Assembly: GCA_964502175.1 (NCBI GenBank)
Contig: CAZCVE010000008.1
Coordinates: forward strand, 1 to 64,000
Reading direction: 5' to 3'
Length of the DNA: 64,000 nucleotides
Source: JAFLCL01 sp964502175
GTDB taxonomy: Bacteria; Myxococcota_A; Polyangia; Polyangiales; Sandaracinaceae
The notes under the pieces are model-generated. The model was not told the DNA's origin. It worked only from the letters and a program-made list of their open reading frames with translations, and did not search any database. The translations under genes were made by a program, and so were the position numbers. Shown in pieces: positions 1-12,838 of this stretch (the stretch's first letter is position 1; each line of letters starts with the position of its first letter).

Positions 1-58
1 CTGGCGCGACGTGCGACTCCCCTCGATCCTGCCGGACGCTTCGCGCGTGAAGTCTTGA

Positions 59-320
59 GCACTGACAGGACGCCAGTGATGCTCGGCGCAGCAGACGTCG
101 CACCTCGCGAGCGCCACGGCGTTGCGGGTCGCGCGAACGCAGCGACGAAGCGCCGTCAGGTCCGCGGGGAGCGGCGAGCATCGCGACCGAGCAGCTCGTC
201 GCGAACGGGGAGAGGCGAGCAGTCCGACCAAGCCCACTCGTCGGGCTTGCCGCGAAGGGCGATCGCTCTGCGTGCCCCGGGATTGGACTCCGGGGCGCAT
301 CGGCCCGACACGACCGCGGC
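59..320. other. Noncoding left margin
   Basis: 262 nt before the deacetylase stop hold no convincing gene. There is a 7-bp hairpin CAAGCCC-ACTCGTC-GGGCTTG at 229-249. It has no T-run but could end a minus- or plus-strand transcript. Confidence 0.5.
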
Positions 321-1175
321 TCACTTCGCGTCGGGGACCACGTCTTCGCGCACTCGCTGGAAACGCCACAGGTTCGTGTCGACAATCGACCACGCGTCCA
401 TCGCGCCTCGGCTGATCGCGTCGAGCTGCGCGAGGCTCTCGCCTGCCTCGATCTTGATCCGCGGCAGGCTCCGAAGTGGCGCACCGTTCGTGATCATCCC
501 TGGCACCACGGGCCCGTGCTGGCTGTGGAAGGTGATCTCGTAGCCCGCGTCCTCGAGCGCGCGGTCGGTCGCTTCGCTGAAGTCGCCGTGCGTGCCGAAG
601 GGGTACGCGAAGCTCGTCACCGGCGCGCCGATCACGTCCTCGAGCGTCTTCTTCGCGCGCGTCACCTCGTCCACGAGGTCGCGCGGGGCGAGGCGCCCCA
701 TCGAGCGATGCGTGAAGGCGTGCGCGCCGATGGTCATGCCGCCGTCGTGCATGGCGCGGAGCTGCGACTTCGTGAGGAACGCTTCGGGCTGACCCTCGAT
801 GCGCGGCGCGTCGACGAAGCTCGCCGTCACGAACGCGACCGACGGCACGCCGTGACGCGACAGGATCGGCAGCGCCGTCTCGAGCATCGAGAGGTAGCCG
901 TCGTCCATCGTCACGAGGCACGCGTCGGCCGGCAGGTGTCGCTCGCCCTTCGCGAACGCGTGCACGTCGTCGAGCGACACGGCGCGTCGCTCGCGCGCGA
1001 GCAGCGCCACGTGAGCGTCGAAGTCCTCGGCCGTGATGCAGAACGGATCACGCGTGATCCGTCCGAAGCGGTGGTACGTGAGCACGCGCGCGACGGCGCG
1101 GGATCGCGAGCGCCAGCCGGTACCGGCGATGAACGCGGCGCGGGCGGCCTTCTTCACGATCCAGCGGGCCGTCAT
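321..1175 (-). CDS. Polysaccharide deacetylase (NodB/CE4 family)
   Basis: 284 residues. Metal-dependent deacetylase fold expected to remove N- or O-acetyl groups from a polysaccharide or peptidoglycan. The CE4 motifs are visible: the catalytic and metal-binding Asp pair in TMDDGY (D91, D92), the His pair in GAHAFTH (H152, H156), and a motif-3-like FAYPFG. There is no clear cleaved signal peptide; the Arg-rich N-terminus followed by a short hydrophobic stretch may be a membrane anchor. The chosen ATG (1173-1175) overlaps the stop of the adenylation gene by 4 nt (ATGA), so the two are translationally coupled; the much longer open frame upstream is a shadow of that gene. It is the last gene of the ACP/adenylation/deacetylase trio, which suggests it trims the glycan that the neighbouring enzymes make or decorate. 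The family call is firm; the substrate is unknown. Confidence 0.9.
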   Translation of the reverse strand: MTARWIVKKAARAAFIAGTGWRSRSRAVARVLTYHRFGRITRDPFCITAEDFDAHVALLARERRAVSLDDVHAFAKGERHLPADACLVTMDDGYLSMLETALPILSRHGVPSVAFVTASFVDAPRIEGQPEAFLTKSQLRAMHDGGMTIGAHAFTHRSMGRLAPRDLVDEVTRAKKTLEDVIGAPVTSFAYPFGTHGDFSEATDRALEDAGYEITFHSQHGPVVPGMITNGAPLRSLPRIKIEAGESLAQLDAISRGAMDAWSIVDTNLWRFQRVREDVVPDAK

Positions 1176-2806
1176 GACGCCTTCGGCTCGGCGGGGGCCT
1201 CGAGCAGCTGGAGCAGCGCCTTGCGATCGATCTTGCCGTTCGCGTTGAGCGGGAACGTCGCGATGAAGCGGATCTCGCGCGGCTGCATGTAGGGCGGCAG
1301 CCGCGTCGCCGCATCGGCGCGGATCGCCGTCGCCTCGTCGTCCGTGCCGACCACCTTCTGTCCCGTGCCCACGAACGCGACGACGCCGTCTGCCCCGCTC
1401 GGCGTGCGCGGAAAGCCGATCGCGATCGCGACGTCGGCGCCCGACACGTCGCGCACCACGGCCTCGATCTCGCCGAGCTCCACGCGGTAGCCCTGGATCT
1501 TGATCTGGTTGTCGACGCGCCCGAGGTAGACCATCGGCTGACCGAGAGGCATGCGTCGCACGCGATCCCCGGTTCGGTAGTACGTGCGATCCCTGCCCGG
1601 TGGGATCACGAACGCTGCCGCCGTGCGCTCCGCGTCGCGGTAGTAGCCGAGCGCCATCTGCGGCCCCGTCATCAAGAGCTCGCCGTCTTCGCCCTCGGCC
1701 ACCTCGTGGAGCGAGCCGTCGCACACGAGCACCTCCATGCCCGGATACGGCTCGCCGATCGGCACGACGCCGAGGTGACACTCGGCCGGGGATCGTTCGT
1801 GATCCCAGCGGTAGAGCGTGCACGCGATCGTGAGCTCGGTCGGGCCGTAGAGGTTCTCGGTGACCGCGCTGGGACACGACAGCGCGAACGTCTGGGTGAC
1901 CTCGGCCGGCAGCGCCTCGCCGCAGAAGAGCGCCCACCGCAGGCTCGGAAACGCGCCCGGCTTGAGCATGCGGAGCTTGTTCATCAGCACCGCCGTGGAC
2001 GGCACCGCGAACCACACCGTGAGCGCGTGCTTCGTCACGTACTTGCCGGGCAGCATCTTCTCGCCCGCCGTCGGGCAGCAGACGCACGCGCCGCGCTCCC
2101 ACGCGAGGAAGAGATCGAAGACCGAGAGATCGAACGTGAGATCGAAGGTGTGAGAGAAGCGGTCGTCTTCGGTGATGCCGTAGCGCTCGGCCATCACGTC
2201 GAGGAAGTGCCGCACGTTGCGGTGCGCGACCATCACGCCCTTGGGCTGACCGGTCGAGCCCGACGTGAAGAGCAGGTAGGCGATGTCGTTCGGCGACGCC
2301 TCGGGGATCACGAGTGATCCGCTGTCGGAGAGGCCACCCTTGCCGACGAAGCGATGCGCAGGCCAGCGCGCCGCGATCGCAGACAGGTCGTCCTCCGCGG
2401 GCGCCACGATCAAGAGCGATCCGTCGACGCCAGTGAGCAAGTCGTCGAGCTGCGCGAGCCCGCTCGCGTCGACGACCATCGCGGACACGCCCGAGCGCAC
2501 GAGCATCGCGCGGCTGCGATCCACGGGGAACACGGGGTTGAGCGGCACGTAGCCATCGCCGCGGAAGAGCGCGCCGAGGATGCCCGCGAAGGTCTCGAGG
2601 TGACGGTGGCCGAACACCGCCGTGAGCTTCGGAGCCTCTCCGCTGCGCGCGTCGTGACGAAGGAGCGTGGCGGCGATGCGTCGCGCGTAGGCGTCGAGGC
2701 TCGCGTACGTGTGGTGCGCGCCATCGACGAAGAGCGCAGGGCGCTCGGCGAAGCGCGCGGCCGAGCGCACGAAGCCAGAGCGGAGGGTAGGGTCGAGCTC
2801 AGCCAC
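1172..2806 (-). CDS. Stand-alone amino acid adenylation enzyme (AMP-dependent synthetase)
   Basis: 544 residues, the length of a single adenylation domain with both the large N-domain and small C-domain. Core motifs appear in order: A3 LLFTSGSTGQPKGV, A4 FDLSVFDLF (keeping the Asp that binds the alpha-amino group of amino acids), A5 NLYGPTE, A7 YRTGD, A8 IKIQGYRVELGEIE and A10 NGKIDRKAL with the catalytic Lys. It should adenylate an amino acid with ATP and load it onto a phosphopantetheine carrier. The carrier gene directly upstream overlaps it by 8 nt, so the pair resembles DltA/DltC or discrete NRPS loading pairs. No DltB-like acyltransferase is visible nearby, so D-alanylation is not asserted. 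The amino acid cannot be named from the sequence alone. Confidence 0.9.
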   Translation of the reverse strand: MAELDPTLRSGFVRSAARFAERPALFVDGAHHTYASLDAYARRIAATLLRHDARSGEAPKLTAVFGHRHLETFAGILGALFRGDGYVPLNPVFPVDRSRAMLVRSGVSAMVVDASGLAQLDDLLTGVDGSLLIVAPAEDDLSAIAARWPAHRFVGKGGLSDSGSLVIPEASPNDIAYLLFTSGSTGQPKGVMVAHRNVRHFLDVMAERYGITEDDRFSHTFDLTFDLSVFDLFLAWERGACVCCPTAGEKMLPGKYVTKHALTVWFAVPSTAVLMNKLRMLKPGAFPSLRWALFCGEALPAEVTQTFALSCPSAVTENLYGPTELTIACTLYRWDHERSPAECHLGVVPIGEPYPGMEVLVCDGSLHEVAEGEDGELLMTGPQMALGYYRDAERTAAAFVIPPGRDRTYYRTGDRVRRMPLGQPMVYLGRVDNQIKIQGYRVELGEIEAVVRDVSGADVAIAIGFPRTPSGADGVVAFVGTGQKVVGTDDEATAIRADAATRLPPYMQPREIRFIATFPLNANGKIDRKALLQLLEAPAEPKAS

Positions 2807-3041
2807 CGAAGAACCCGGCCATCATCGCGTCGAGGCTCTTGAACGTGTCGGGCTCGATGGTGTCGGGATCGACCTCGTCGCCCTTGAGGCTCTCGATGAA
2901 GAGCACGAGCTCCACGATGTCGAGCGAGCTGAGGATCCCCTTCTCGAGGAGCGGGGTGTCGCCGGCGATCGCGCCGATCTGCGACTTGGCGTGGTCGCGG
3001 ATCCACTGCTCGAGACGCGTCCTGATCACTGCGTGGTCCAT
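2799..3041 (-). CDS. Acyl/peptidyl carrier protein
   Basis: 80 residues, typical of a discrete carrier protein. The phosphopantetheine attachment site is GILSSLDIVEL; Ser39 aligns with the Ser of the usual DSL motif, and the preceding Asp is replaced by Ser. Acidic helices before and after fit the four-helix carrier fold. An upstream in-frame extension to 3182 runs into the RNase P RNA gene on the other strand, so the ATG at 3039-3041 is the sensible start. It overlaps the adenylation gene by 8 nt and is very probably its aminoacyl acceptor. The final acceptor of the aminoacyl group is unknown; a surface polysaccharide is an inference from the locus. Confidence 0.85.
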   Translation of the reverse strand: MDHAVIRTRLEQWIRDHAKSQIGAIAGDTPLLEKGILSSLDIVELVLFIESLKGDEVDPDTIEPDTFKSLDAMMAGFFGG

Positions 3042-3084
3042 GGGAAGGGCCGAAGATAGAGGACGAACGCGAAAGGGCCAGCGG

Positions 3085-3112
3085 TTGACGACCGGGATCG
3101 CTGCGTCATCCT
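3085..3112 (+). promoter_or_regulatory. Candidate promoter of rnpB
   Basis: TTGACG at 3085-3090 is followed after 16 nt by CATCCT at 3107-3112, placing the expected start site at about 3119-3122, where the P1 helix of the RNase P RNA begins. The -35 matches consensus at 5 of 6 positions; the -10 is weak. Confidence 0.45.
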
Positions 3113-3121
3113 CGCGCCCGT

Positions 3122-3501
3122 CGGAGCGGCTCGGGTGATCGCTGGTGACCGCGAGGTCACGGGAGGAAAGTCCGAGCTCCACAGGGCAGGATGCCAGTCA
3201 ACGGCTGGTGGGGGCGACCCCGAGGAAAGTGCAACAGAGAGAGACCGCCTCGTCCGCTCGAGAGGGCGCACGCGGTAAGGGTGAAACGGCGAGGTAAGAG
3301 CTCACCGGGCCGACGGCAACGTCGGTCGCATGGCAAACCCCATCCGGAGCAAGACCGAATAGGGAGGCGTTCGAGGGCGGCCCGCCCGAAGCCTCCGGGT
3401 GTGTCGCTAGAGGCCTGCGGTGACGCAGGTCGTAGAGGAATGATCATCACCTGCACGGCGGTGACGCCCGCAGGAACAGAACTCGGCTTACGAGCTCTCC
3501 G
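3122..3501 (+). ncRNA. rnpB: RNase P RNA (bacterial type A-like)
   Basis: Catalytic RNA of RNase P, which removes 5' leaders from tRNA precursors. The conserved core elements are present in order: GAGGAAAGTCC with CAGGGCAGGATGCCAG just after it (3162-3196), the GAAAGTGCAACAGAGAG segment near 3224, AAGGGTGAAACGG near 3277, GTAAGAGCTCACCG near 3294, ACCGAATAGGG near 3354, and AGAGGAATGATCATCAC with a closing ACAGAACTCGGCTTACG. The ends pair as helix P1 (CGGAG..GCTCG at 3122-3133 with CGAGC.CTCCG at 3491-3501), which sets the boundaries and gives about 380 nt. It lies on the plus strand inside a minus-strand polysaccharide locus. A hairpin terminator follows immediately. Confidence 0.96.
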
Positions 3502-3504
3502 ACA

Positions 3505-3540
3505 CGCAGAAGCCTCGAGGTTCGCCTCGGGGCTTCTGCG
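3505..3540 (+). terminator. Terminator of rnpB, possibly bidirectional
   Basis: A long hairpin, CGCAGAAGCC..TTCG..GGCTTCTGCG with an inner CGAGG/CCTCG pairing, starts 4 nt after the P1 helix. Only two T residues follow on the plus strand. The near-perfect symmetry means it could also stop minus-strand transcripts leaving the epimerase and methyltransferase genes before they run antisense through rnpB. Confidence 0.75.
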
Positions 3541-3568
3541 TTGGATCGGTCGTGGAACTCAGCTGGGT

Positions 3569-3874
3569 CTACGGAAGCGAAGGACGAAGCGGTCGCTCGT
3601 GCCGCGCGTCGAGATCGTGCGTGCCCGGCGGGATCGGCGCGTCGAGCTCCGCCTGGTGCGCGGTGACGTTGGGCATCGCGAGCCGCGCGAGGCGCTGCTC
3701 GAGCGGGCCGCGCGCGAAACGATCGAGCACCCACGCGTTGTTCTGCGCGACGACCGACCCCTCGGGCCCGACGATGCGCGCGAGGATCTCCGTCGTGTAG
3801 CCGCCGCCCGCGAACACATCGAGCACGTCCATGCCGGGCAGCCCGTCCCATCGAGCAGGCGCCGCGTCGGTCAT
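3569..3874 (-). pseudogene. Truncated class I SAM-dependent methyltransferase
   Basis: 101 residues beginning just before motif I (VLDVFAGGGYTTEILARIVG) and running through an AQNN motif, a conserved LARLAMPNVTAH segment and AELDAPIP, then ending in unrelated residues after THDLD. Homologues that I know with this GGGYTTE...AQNN signature are roughly twice this length and continue past that point with the rest of the Rossmann fold. The remaining C-terminal half is not visible in any frame before the RNase P terminator about 30 nt downstream. The start overlaps the epimerase stop by 4 nt, as in an intact operon. I read it as a remnant cut short at the rnpB boundary; a short functional form cannot be excluded. 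Confidence 0.7.
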
Positions 3875-4827
3875 GTCTTGGCGCGCTCGCGGAACCACGC
3901 GACGGTCGACGCGAGGCCTTCGTCCAGCGAGGTGGGCGCCGCGTCCGTCGCTTCGAACGTGGGCTCGAGCACCGAGCGCTCCACGTCGCCATCGCGACGC
4001 GCCGCCACACCGATCGTGCTCTTCACGCTCACGCCCGAGGCGATCAGCGCGCTCTCGATGCGCTCCGCGAGGAGGCGCGTGGTGGTCTCGACGCCGGTCG
4101 CGCAGTGCACGACGGGCAGGGTGATCTGCCCCGACAGCGCGCGGAGGTTCGCCTTCACCACGTCGCCGACGAAGACGTAGTCGCGCACGCAGCCCGCGTC
4201 GCCCTCGGCCTTGCGCGCGTTCACGCGGATCGGCTCGCTCGCCATGAGGCGCTGCGTGAAGATCGCGACCACGCCCGCCTCGCCGTGCGGGTCCTGACGC
4301 GGTCCGTACACGTTCGCGTAGCGCAGCACCGTGGTCTCGAGCGGGAAGTCGTGCGCGTAGCGGCGCAGGTACGCCTCGCCCGCGAGCTTGCTGCACGCGT
4401 ACGGAGAGAGCGGGCGCTGCGGCGTGTCGAGCGTGGCCTTGTGAGGCTCGGGGACCTCGCCGTAGATCGCGCCGCCGGTGCTCGCGAACACGAGGTGCGC
4501 GACGCCCGTGCGCACGGCGGCTTCGAGCAGGTGGATCGTGCCGAGCACGTTGATCTGCGCGTCGCGCATGGGCTCGCGGGTGCTCACGGCCACGCTCGTC
4601 TGCGCGGCTTGGTGGCTGATCGCGTCGAAGCGCGTCTCGGCGAACAAGCGATCGACCGCGGCCTGATCGCGGATGTCGAGCTCGACGAAGCGCGCGCCGG
4701 CGGGGACGTTCTCGCGGCGGCCGGAGGACAGATCGTCGATCACGACGACGTCGTGGCCCTTGGCGAGGAACGCATCTGCGACGTGGCTTCCGATGAACCC
4801 GGCGCCGCCGGTGACGAGGATCTTCAT
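3871..4827 (-). CDS. NAD-dependent sugar-nucleotide epimerase/dehydratase (extended SDR)
   Basis: 318 residues, typical for UDP-glucose 4-epimerase-like enzymes. The N-terminal Rossmann motif is TGGAGFIGS, an early acidic residue follows in VIDDLSSGR, and the active site shows an STGGAIYGE segment and the YACSK Tyr/Lys pair. The YANVYGPRQDP motif is characteristic of nucleotide-sugar epimerases of the GalE/WbpP group. It probably supplies an epimerised UDP-sugar for the exopolysaccharide whose glycosyltransferase subunits are encoded just upstream. The exact sugar cannot be read from sequence. A 73-nt gap separates it from the upstream PssE-like gene. Confidence 0.9.
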   Translation of the reverse strand: MKILVTGGAGFIGSHVADAFLAKGHDVVVIDDLSSGRRENVPAGARFVELDIRDQAAVDRLFAETRFDAISHQAAQTSVAVSTREPMRDAQINVLGTIHLLEAAVRTGVAHLVFASTGGAIYGEVPEPHKATLDTPQRPLSPYACSKLAGEAYLRRYAHDFPLETTVLRYANVYGPRQDPHGEAGVVAIFTQRLMASEPIRVNARKAEGDAGCVRDYVFVGDVVKANLRALSGQITLPVVHCATGVETTTRLLAERIESALIASGVSVKSTIGVAARRDGDVERSVLEPTFEATDAAPTSLDEGLASTVAWFRERAKT

Positions 4828-4900
4828 GGTGACTCCGTGTGGCGTGCTTCGTTGCGTGCAGGCAGGAACGCGTTCGCGGTCCTCGATGCGGTCTGGGTGC

Positions 4901-5392
4901 TCACGACTCGATGAAGGAGCGGAGGGCGCTCACGAGCTCGGGAGAGGCGAAGCGTCCGACGACGCGCGTGGCGTCCGCAGCTCCGAGCAGCCCGAGCGCG
5001 CGGTCGATCACGGCGCCGAGCTCGTCTTCGTTCCAGGCGACGGGGATGCGGCCGAGCGACTCGAACGCCTTGGCCGTGGCCACCTGGTGATCGTTGCGCG
5101 TCTCGCGCTGCGCGGCGCGGCGAGGCATGACGACGATCGGTCGGCCGCGCTCGAGCGCCGCGAGGATCGAGCCGGTGCCCGCGTGGGCGACCACGAGGCT
5201 CGATTCGTCGTACGCGCGCTCGAACTCGGCGGGCGCGAGAAAACGAACGTGGCGGATGTGCTGCGGGGGCGAGTCGGACGGACCGATCTGCGCGAGCACG
5301 TCGGTGCGGCCGCGCGCGTGGGCCCACGCGTCCACGGCGTGGACGAGCCGATCGAACGGCATCTGCGCGCCGACCGTCACGAAGATCGCCAC
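4901..5392 (-). CDS. PssE/Alg13-like catalytic glycosyltransferase subunit
   Basis: 163 residues corresponding to the C-terminal, nucleotide-sugar-binding half of a GT28-type glycosyltransferase. It starts IFVTVGAQMPFDRLV and contains VVAHAGTGSILAALERGRP and VVMPRRAAQRETRNDHQ, the classic Alg13/MurG C-domain signature. It must pair with a separate acceptor and membrane subunit, and that subunit (PssD/Alg14-like) lies immediately upstream. The GTG start directly abuts the preceding TGA with no gap. Together they should transfer a UDP-sugar (GlcNAc or glucuronic acid in known pairs) to a lipid-linked glycan. Confidence 0.88.
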   Translation of the reverse strand: MAIFVTVGAQMPFDRLVHAVDAWAHARGRTDVLAQIGPSDSPPQHIRHVRFLAPAEFERAYDESSLVVAHAGTGSILAALERGRPIVVMPRRAAQRETRNDHQVATAKAFESLGRIPVAWNEDELGAVIDRALGLLGAADATRVVGRFASPELVSALRSFIES

Positions 5393-5893
5393 TCAGATCA
5401 CCGAGCCTTCGAAGCGCGGACCGCGGGCGCTCGCCAAGGACGGCCACTGCGTGAGCCAGAGATCGGCGAAGCGCGCGACGCGCTGGCCCGACATCGAGAG
5501 CTCCTCGACGTTCGCGAGGCTGTCGAGCCACACGGTGCGCGCGCCGAGCGACTTGCCGAGCACCATGCCGAAGAACCCGGGGAGGGCGCCCGTCGAGATC
5601 ACGACGTCGGGGCGGACCACGGTGAGCACGCGCAGCACCTCCGCCGCGCACTGCGCGAGGCCCACGCGATCCCAGCGCGTCACGTCCCGCACCGTGTGGA
5701 ACGGCGCATCGCCGACGTGCGTGCGGTAGGTCGCGTCGACCGTGCACCACACGATCTCGTGTCCCTCGAACGCGGGTCGCAGGCGCAGCAGCTCGATCCA
5801 GTGCCCACCGCCCGAGGAGATCGCGAGGATGCGACGGGGGCGCGAGGCACCACGTCGGAGCGAGCGGGCCCGCCTGAGCGCGGCGAGGATCAC
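5393..5893 (-). CDS. PssD/Alg14-like glycosyltransferase acceptor subunit
   Basis: 166 residues. ILAISSGGGHWIELLRL near residue 21 and VVISTGALPGFFGMVLGKSLGARTVWLDS are hallmarks of Alg14/PssD/EpsE proteins, which anchor and activate the Alg13-like catalytic subunit at the membrane. The basic, Arg-rich N-terminus is consistent with membrane association. It starts with GTG at 5891-5893, just 1 nt from the stop of the upstream Wzz-like gene, and is followed without a gap by the PssE-like gene, so the three are one transcription unit. Confidence 0.87.
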   Translation of the reverse strand: MILAALRRARSLRRGASRPRRILAISSGGGHWIELLRLRPAFEGHEIVWCTVDATYRTHVGDAPFHTVRDVTRWDRVGLAQCAAEVLRVLTVVRPDVVISTGALPGFFGMVLGKSLGARTVWLDSLANVEELSMSGQRVARFADLWLTQWPSLASARGPRFEGSVI

Positions 5894-5894
5894 G

Positions 5895-7922
5895 TCAGCC
5901 CTCGGCCGTGGTCTGTCGGGTGGCGGCCCAGAATTCGTCGACCGGTCCGCAGCGATCCGGAAGCCGGCGCAGGTCCGCGTGCAGCCCGACGATCACGAAC
6001 CCGACGCCCGTCTCGCGGCCGAGCCGCGCCTGCGCGTCCTTGAGCTCGGTCACGCCGATGCCGCCCGAAGGCACCACGACGAGCACACGATCGGCCAAGC
6101 GCGCCTGACGACGCAGGCCTGCGCCCTCGAGCGTGTTGTCCCACGGCGTCACCATGAGGCGCTGACCGGGCTCGCTCCCCGAGAACAAGCTGTACGGCGC
6201 GCCGGACTGCACGAGCGTCGGCGGCGCGAGCAGATCGTTTCGTACGTTCGTCGGCGCGTTCTCGAACTCTTGCGTGCTCGAGGGCAGCGATCGGCGTCCG
6301 CCCACGTCGGGCGCGCGACCGTCCGCGCCGCGCGGTCCGAGATCCACGGCCGTGGCGTCGGGCGACCAGTCTGCGTTCATGTTGCGCGCGAGCTCGACGG
6401 CGAGCGGCGTCTCCTTGTCCGTCGCGCCGACGATGAGCATCACGCCGCGCGCGTCGGGCACGAAGTCGTCGAGGTCGGCCACGAGGTCGGTCAGGGCGCG
6501 CGCGTCGCGCGGCCAGGTCGTGGCACCGATCACGGGGCCGTTGGCCCAGAACGCGACCTCGGCCGCGCTGTAGAGCTTGAGCGCGCGGAGCTCCGCGATG
6601 AGCAGCAGGATCAGCACCACGAACACGAGCGCGACGGGCGTCCCGATCGCGACGTAGTACTTTCGCTTCGAGGGGATCGCGTTCTCGGGAGGCACCGCGC
6701 GCGCGACGACGCGGAAGCCGGTGTCGATCTGGCTGAGCATGTTGTCGAGGCGCGCGCGTCGGTTGCGGAGCTCGGTCACGAGCTGCGTCTTCACGGTCAC
6801 GTCGGCGAGGAGCTCGGTCGCTTCGCCTTCGATCGCCGAGAACGACGTCACGCGCGCTTGCGCTTGTTCCGCGAGCGTCTGGAGCTCTGCCTGCTCGCGC
6901 CGCGTGGACTCGAGCTCGGCCTCCGCGGAGCGGAGCGCCTCCTGGATCGTGCGCGAGCCGCCCGTGCCGCCGCCGCCCCCCGTGCCGCCCGTGGCGCGAA
7001 CCTGCGCCTCGAGCTCGCTCACCTGCTGCTGGAGCGCTTGGTAGCGCGGGTGATCTTCGGACAGACGTCCGCGCACCGACTCGAGCTGACGTCGCGCCTC
7101 GGCGAGCGCCGCACGCGCGCTCGCGGCGCCGCTCGACTCGGCCGCGGGATCAGCAGGGGTGCCCGAACCCGCCGAGGCCGCGCCGAGCTGCTCACGAAGC
7201 CGCGCCACGCGCGCCTCGAGGCCCGAGATCGTCGCCATCGCGAGGCCAGCCCGCGCTCGTAGGTCCGCCGCCGCCGTCATCGCGGCCGTCTGATCGTCGC
7301 TGAGCTCCGTCGAGACGCCGTGCGCCTGTCGGAACGCGTCGTACGCAGACTGGGCGCGCGACTGCTCTTCCTGCGCGGCCGCGATGCGCTCGTCGAGCGC
7401 CGCCATGGCCTCCGTGACCGTCGCGCGGCGGGCCGTGCCGAGGTGCTCGAGGAAGACGTCGACGAGCGTGTTCGCGAAGCGCGCTGCGTCTTCGGGCGAG
7501 TCGCCCGTCGCGGTGATCGCGAGGATCCCGGCCTGGTCGTCGAGCGTCTGAGAGAAGCGGAGCTGGATCACGCCGTTCGGCACGGCGGGCAGCTCCATCC
7601 GACGCTTCACCTCTTCGATCACCACCTCGCGGCGCAGCGCGTCGACGAGGGGCGGCAGCTCGCGCCGCAGATCGGGCGGCACCGAGGGATCGAGCGGCTC
7701 GGTGCCCTCGTAGCGGATCGACGTGTTCGTCTCGAACGTGTGCCGCACGCCGAATTTCGCGCCCAGCACGCCCAGCACGAGCCCGAGCGCGGCGGCGCCG
7801 AGCAGCCACCAGCGACCGCGTCCGATCACCGCGAAGACGCGCCGCGGCTCGATCGGACGTCCTGGTCGCGAGGGACCGGACGTCTCGTCGCTGTCGGCGG
7901 GTGCGTCGTTCTTTCGGGCCAT
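5895..7922 (-). CDS. Wzz/GumC-family polysaccharide chain-length protein with degenerate kinase domain
   Basis: 675 residues. A cytoplasmic N-terminus with RWWLLGAAALGLVLGVLG forms TM1 near residue 40. A long periplasmic stretch follows with coiled-coil heptads (about 150-400) and a Gly-rich loop (TGGGGGTGG), then TM2 (VALVFVVLILLLIAELRALK) near 430-450 and a C-terminal cytoplasmic domain. Such proteins set polysaccharide chain length and couple synthesis to the Wza export channel. The C-terminal domain begins like a BY-kinase (VMLIVGATDKETPLAVELARN), but the Walker A GxxGxGK(S/T) is absent, so autophosphorylation by the usual mechanism looks unlikely. It lies between the NRPS hybrid and the PssD/PssE pair, and the Wza gene is further upstream. 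Confidence 0.87.
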   Translation of the reverse strand: MARKNDAPADSDETSGPSRPGRPIEPRRVFAVIGRGRWWLLGAAALGLVLGVLGAKFGVRHTFETNTSIRYEGTEPLDPSVPPDLRRELPPLVDALRREVVIEEVKRRMELPAVPNGVIQLRFSQTLDDQAGILAITATGDSPEDAARFANTLVDVFLEHLGTARRATVTEAMAALDERIAAAQEEQSRAQSAYDAFRQAHGVSTELSDDQTAAMTAAADLRARAGLAMATISGLEARVARLREQLGAASAGSGTPADPAAESSGAASARAALAEARRQLESVRGRLSEDHPRYQALQQQVSELEAQVRATGGTGGGGGTGGSRTIQEALRSAEAELESTRREQAELQTLAEQAQARVTSFSAIEGEATELLADVTVKTQLVTELRNRRARLDNMLSQIDTGFRVVARAVPPENAIPSKRKYYVAIGTPVALVFVVLILLLIAELRALKLYSAAEVAFWANGPVIGATTWPRDARALTDLVADLDDFVPDARGVMLIVGATDKETPLAVELARNMNADWSPDATAVDLGPRGADGRAPDVGGRRSLPSSTQEFENAPTNVRNDLLAPPTLVQSGAPYSLFSGSEPGQRLMVTPWDNTLEGAGLRRQARLADRVLVVVPSGGIGVTELKDAQARLGRETGVGFVIVGLHADLRRLPDRCGPVDEFWAATRQTTAEG

Positions 7923-8052
7923 GCCATCCCGGGCGTCGGGGCGCCCGACTATGAACGGCCGTCCGTGGCGAGGCTAGTGCGTCGGTTCGGATGTTCGATC
8001 CGGGGTTGTTGTGCCGCCAGGAGCGAACAGCCGGACCGACGTACTAGAAGAA

Positions 8053-8071
8053 CCCGGAACGAAGTTCCGGG
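8053..8071 (-). terminator. Hairpin downstream of the NRPS hybrid gene
   Basis: A perfect 8-bp stem, CCCGGAAC-GAA-GTTCCGGG, begins 19 nt past the hybrid stop. On the minus strand it is followed by the T-rich TTCTTCTAG. It would separate the hybrid NRPS transcript from the Wzz operon. Confidence 0.6.
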
Positions 8072-8089
8072 CAGCAGTACCAGTCGATG

Positions 8090-12772
<4,683 letters not shown>

Positions 12773-12838
12773 GTCTCTCTCTCCGTTGACGCAGCCGTGA
12801 GCGGCCGCTCTTTCGATCGGGTTCGCGTGTCGGCGCGC

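Noticed and set aside
2..58. Open frame in the first bases ending in TGA at 56-58
   Set aside because: Only 18 codons are in the window and they show no recognisable motif, so a gene tail cannot be supported.
1172..3041. Dlt D-alanylation operon
   Set aside because: The adenylation enzyme and carrier fit DltA/DltC in size, but no DltB- or DltD-like gene is present and the locus is a glycan export locus.
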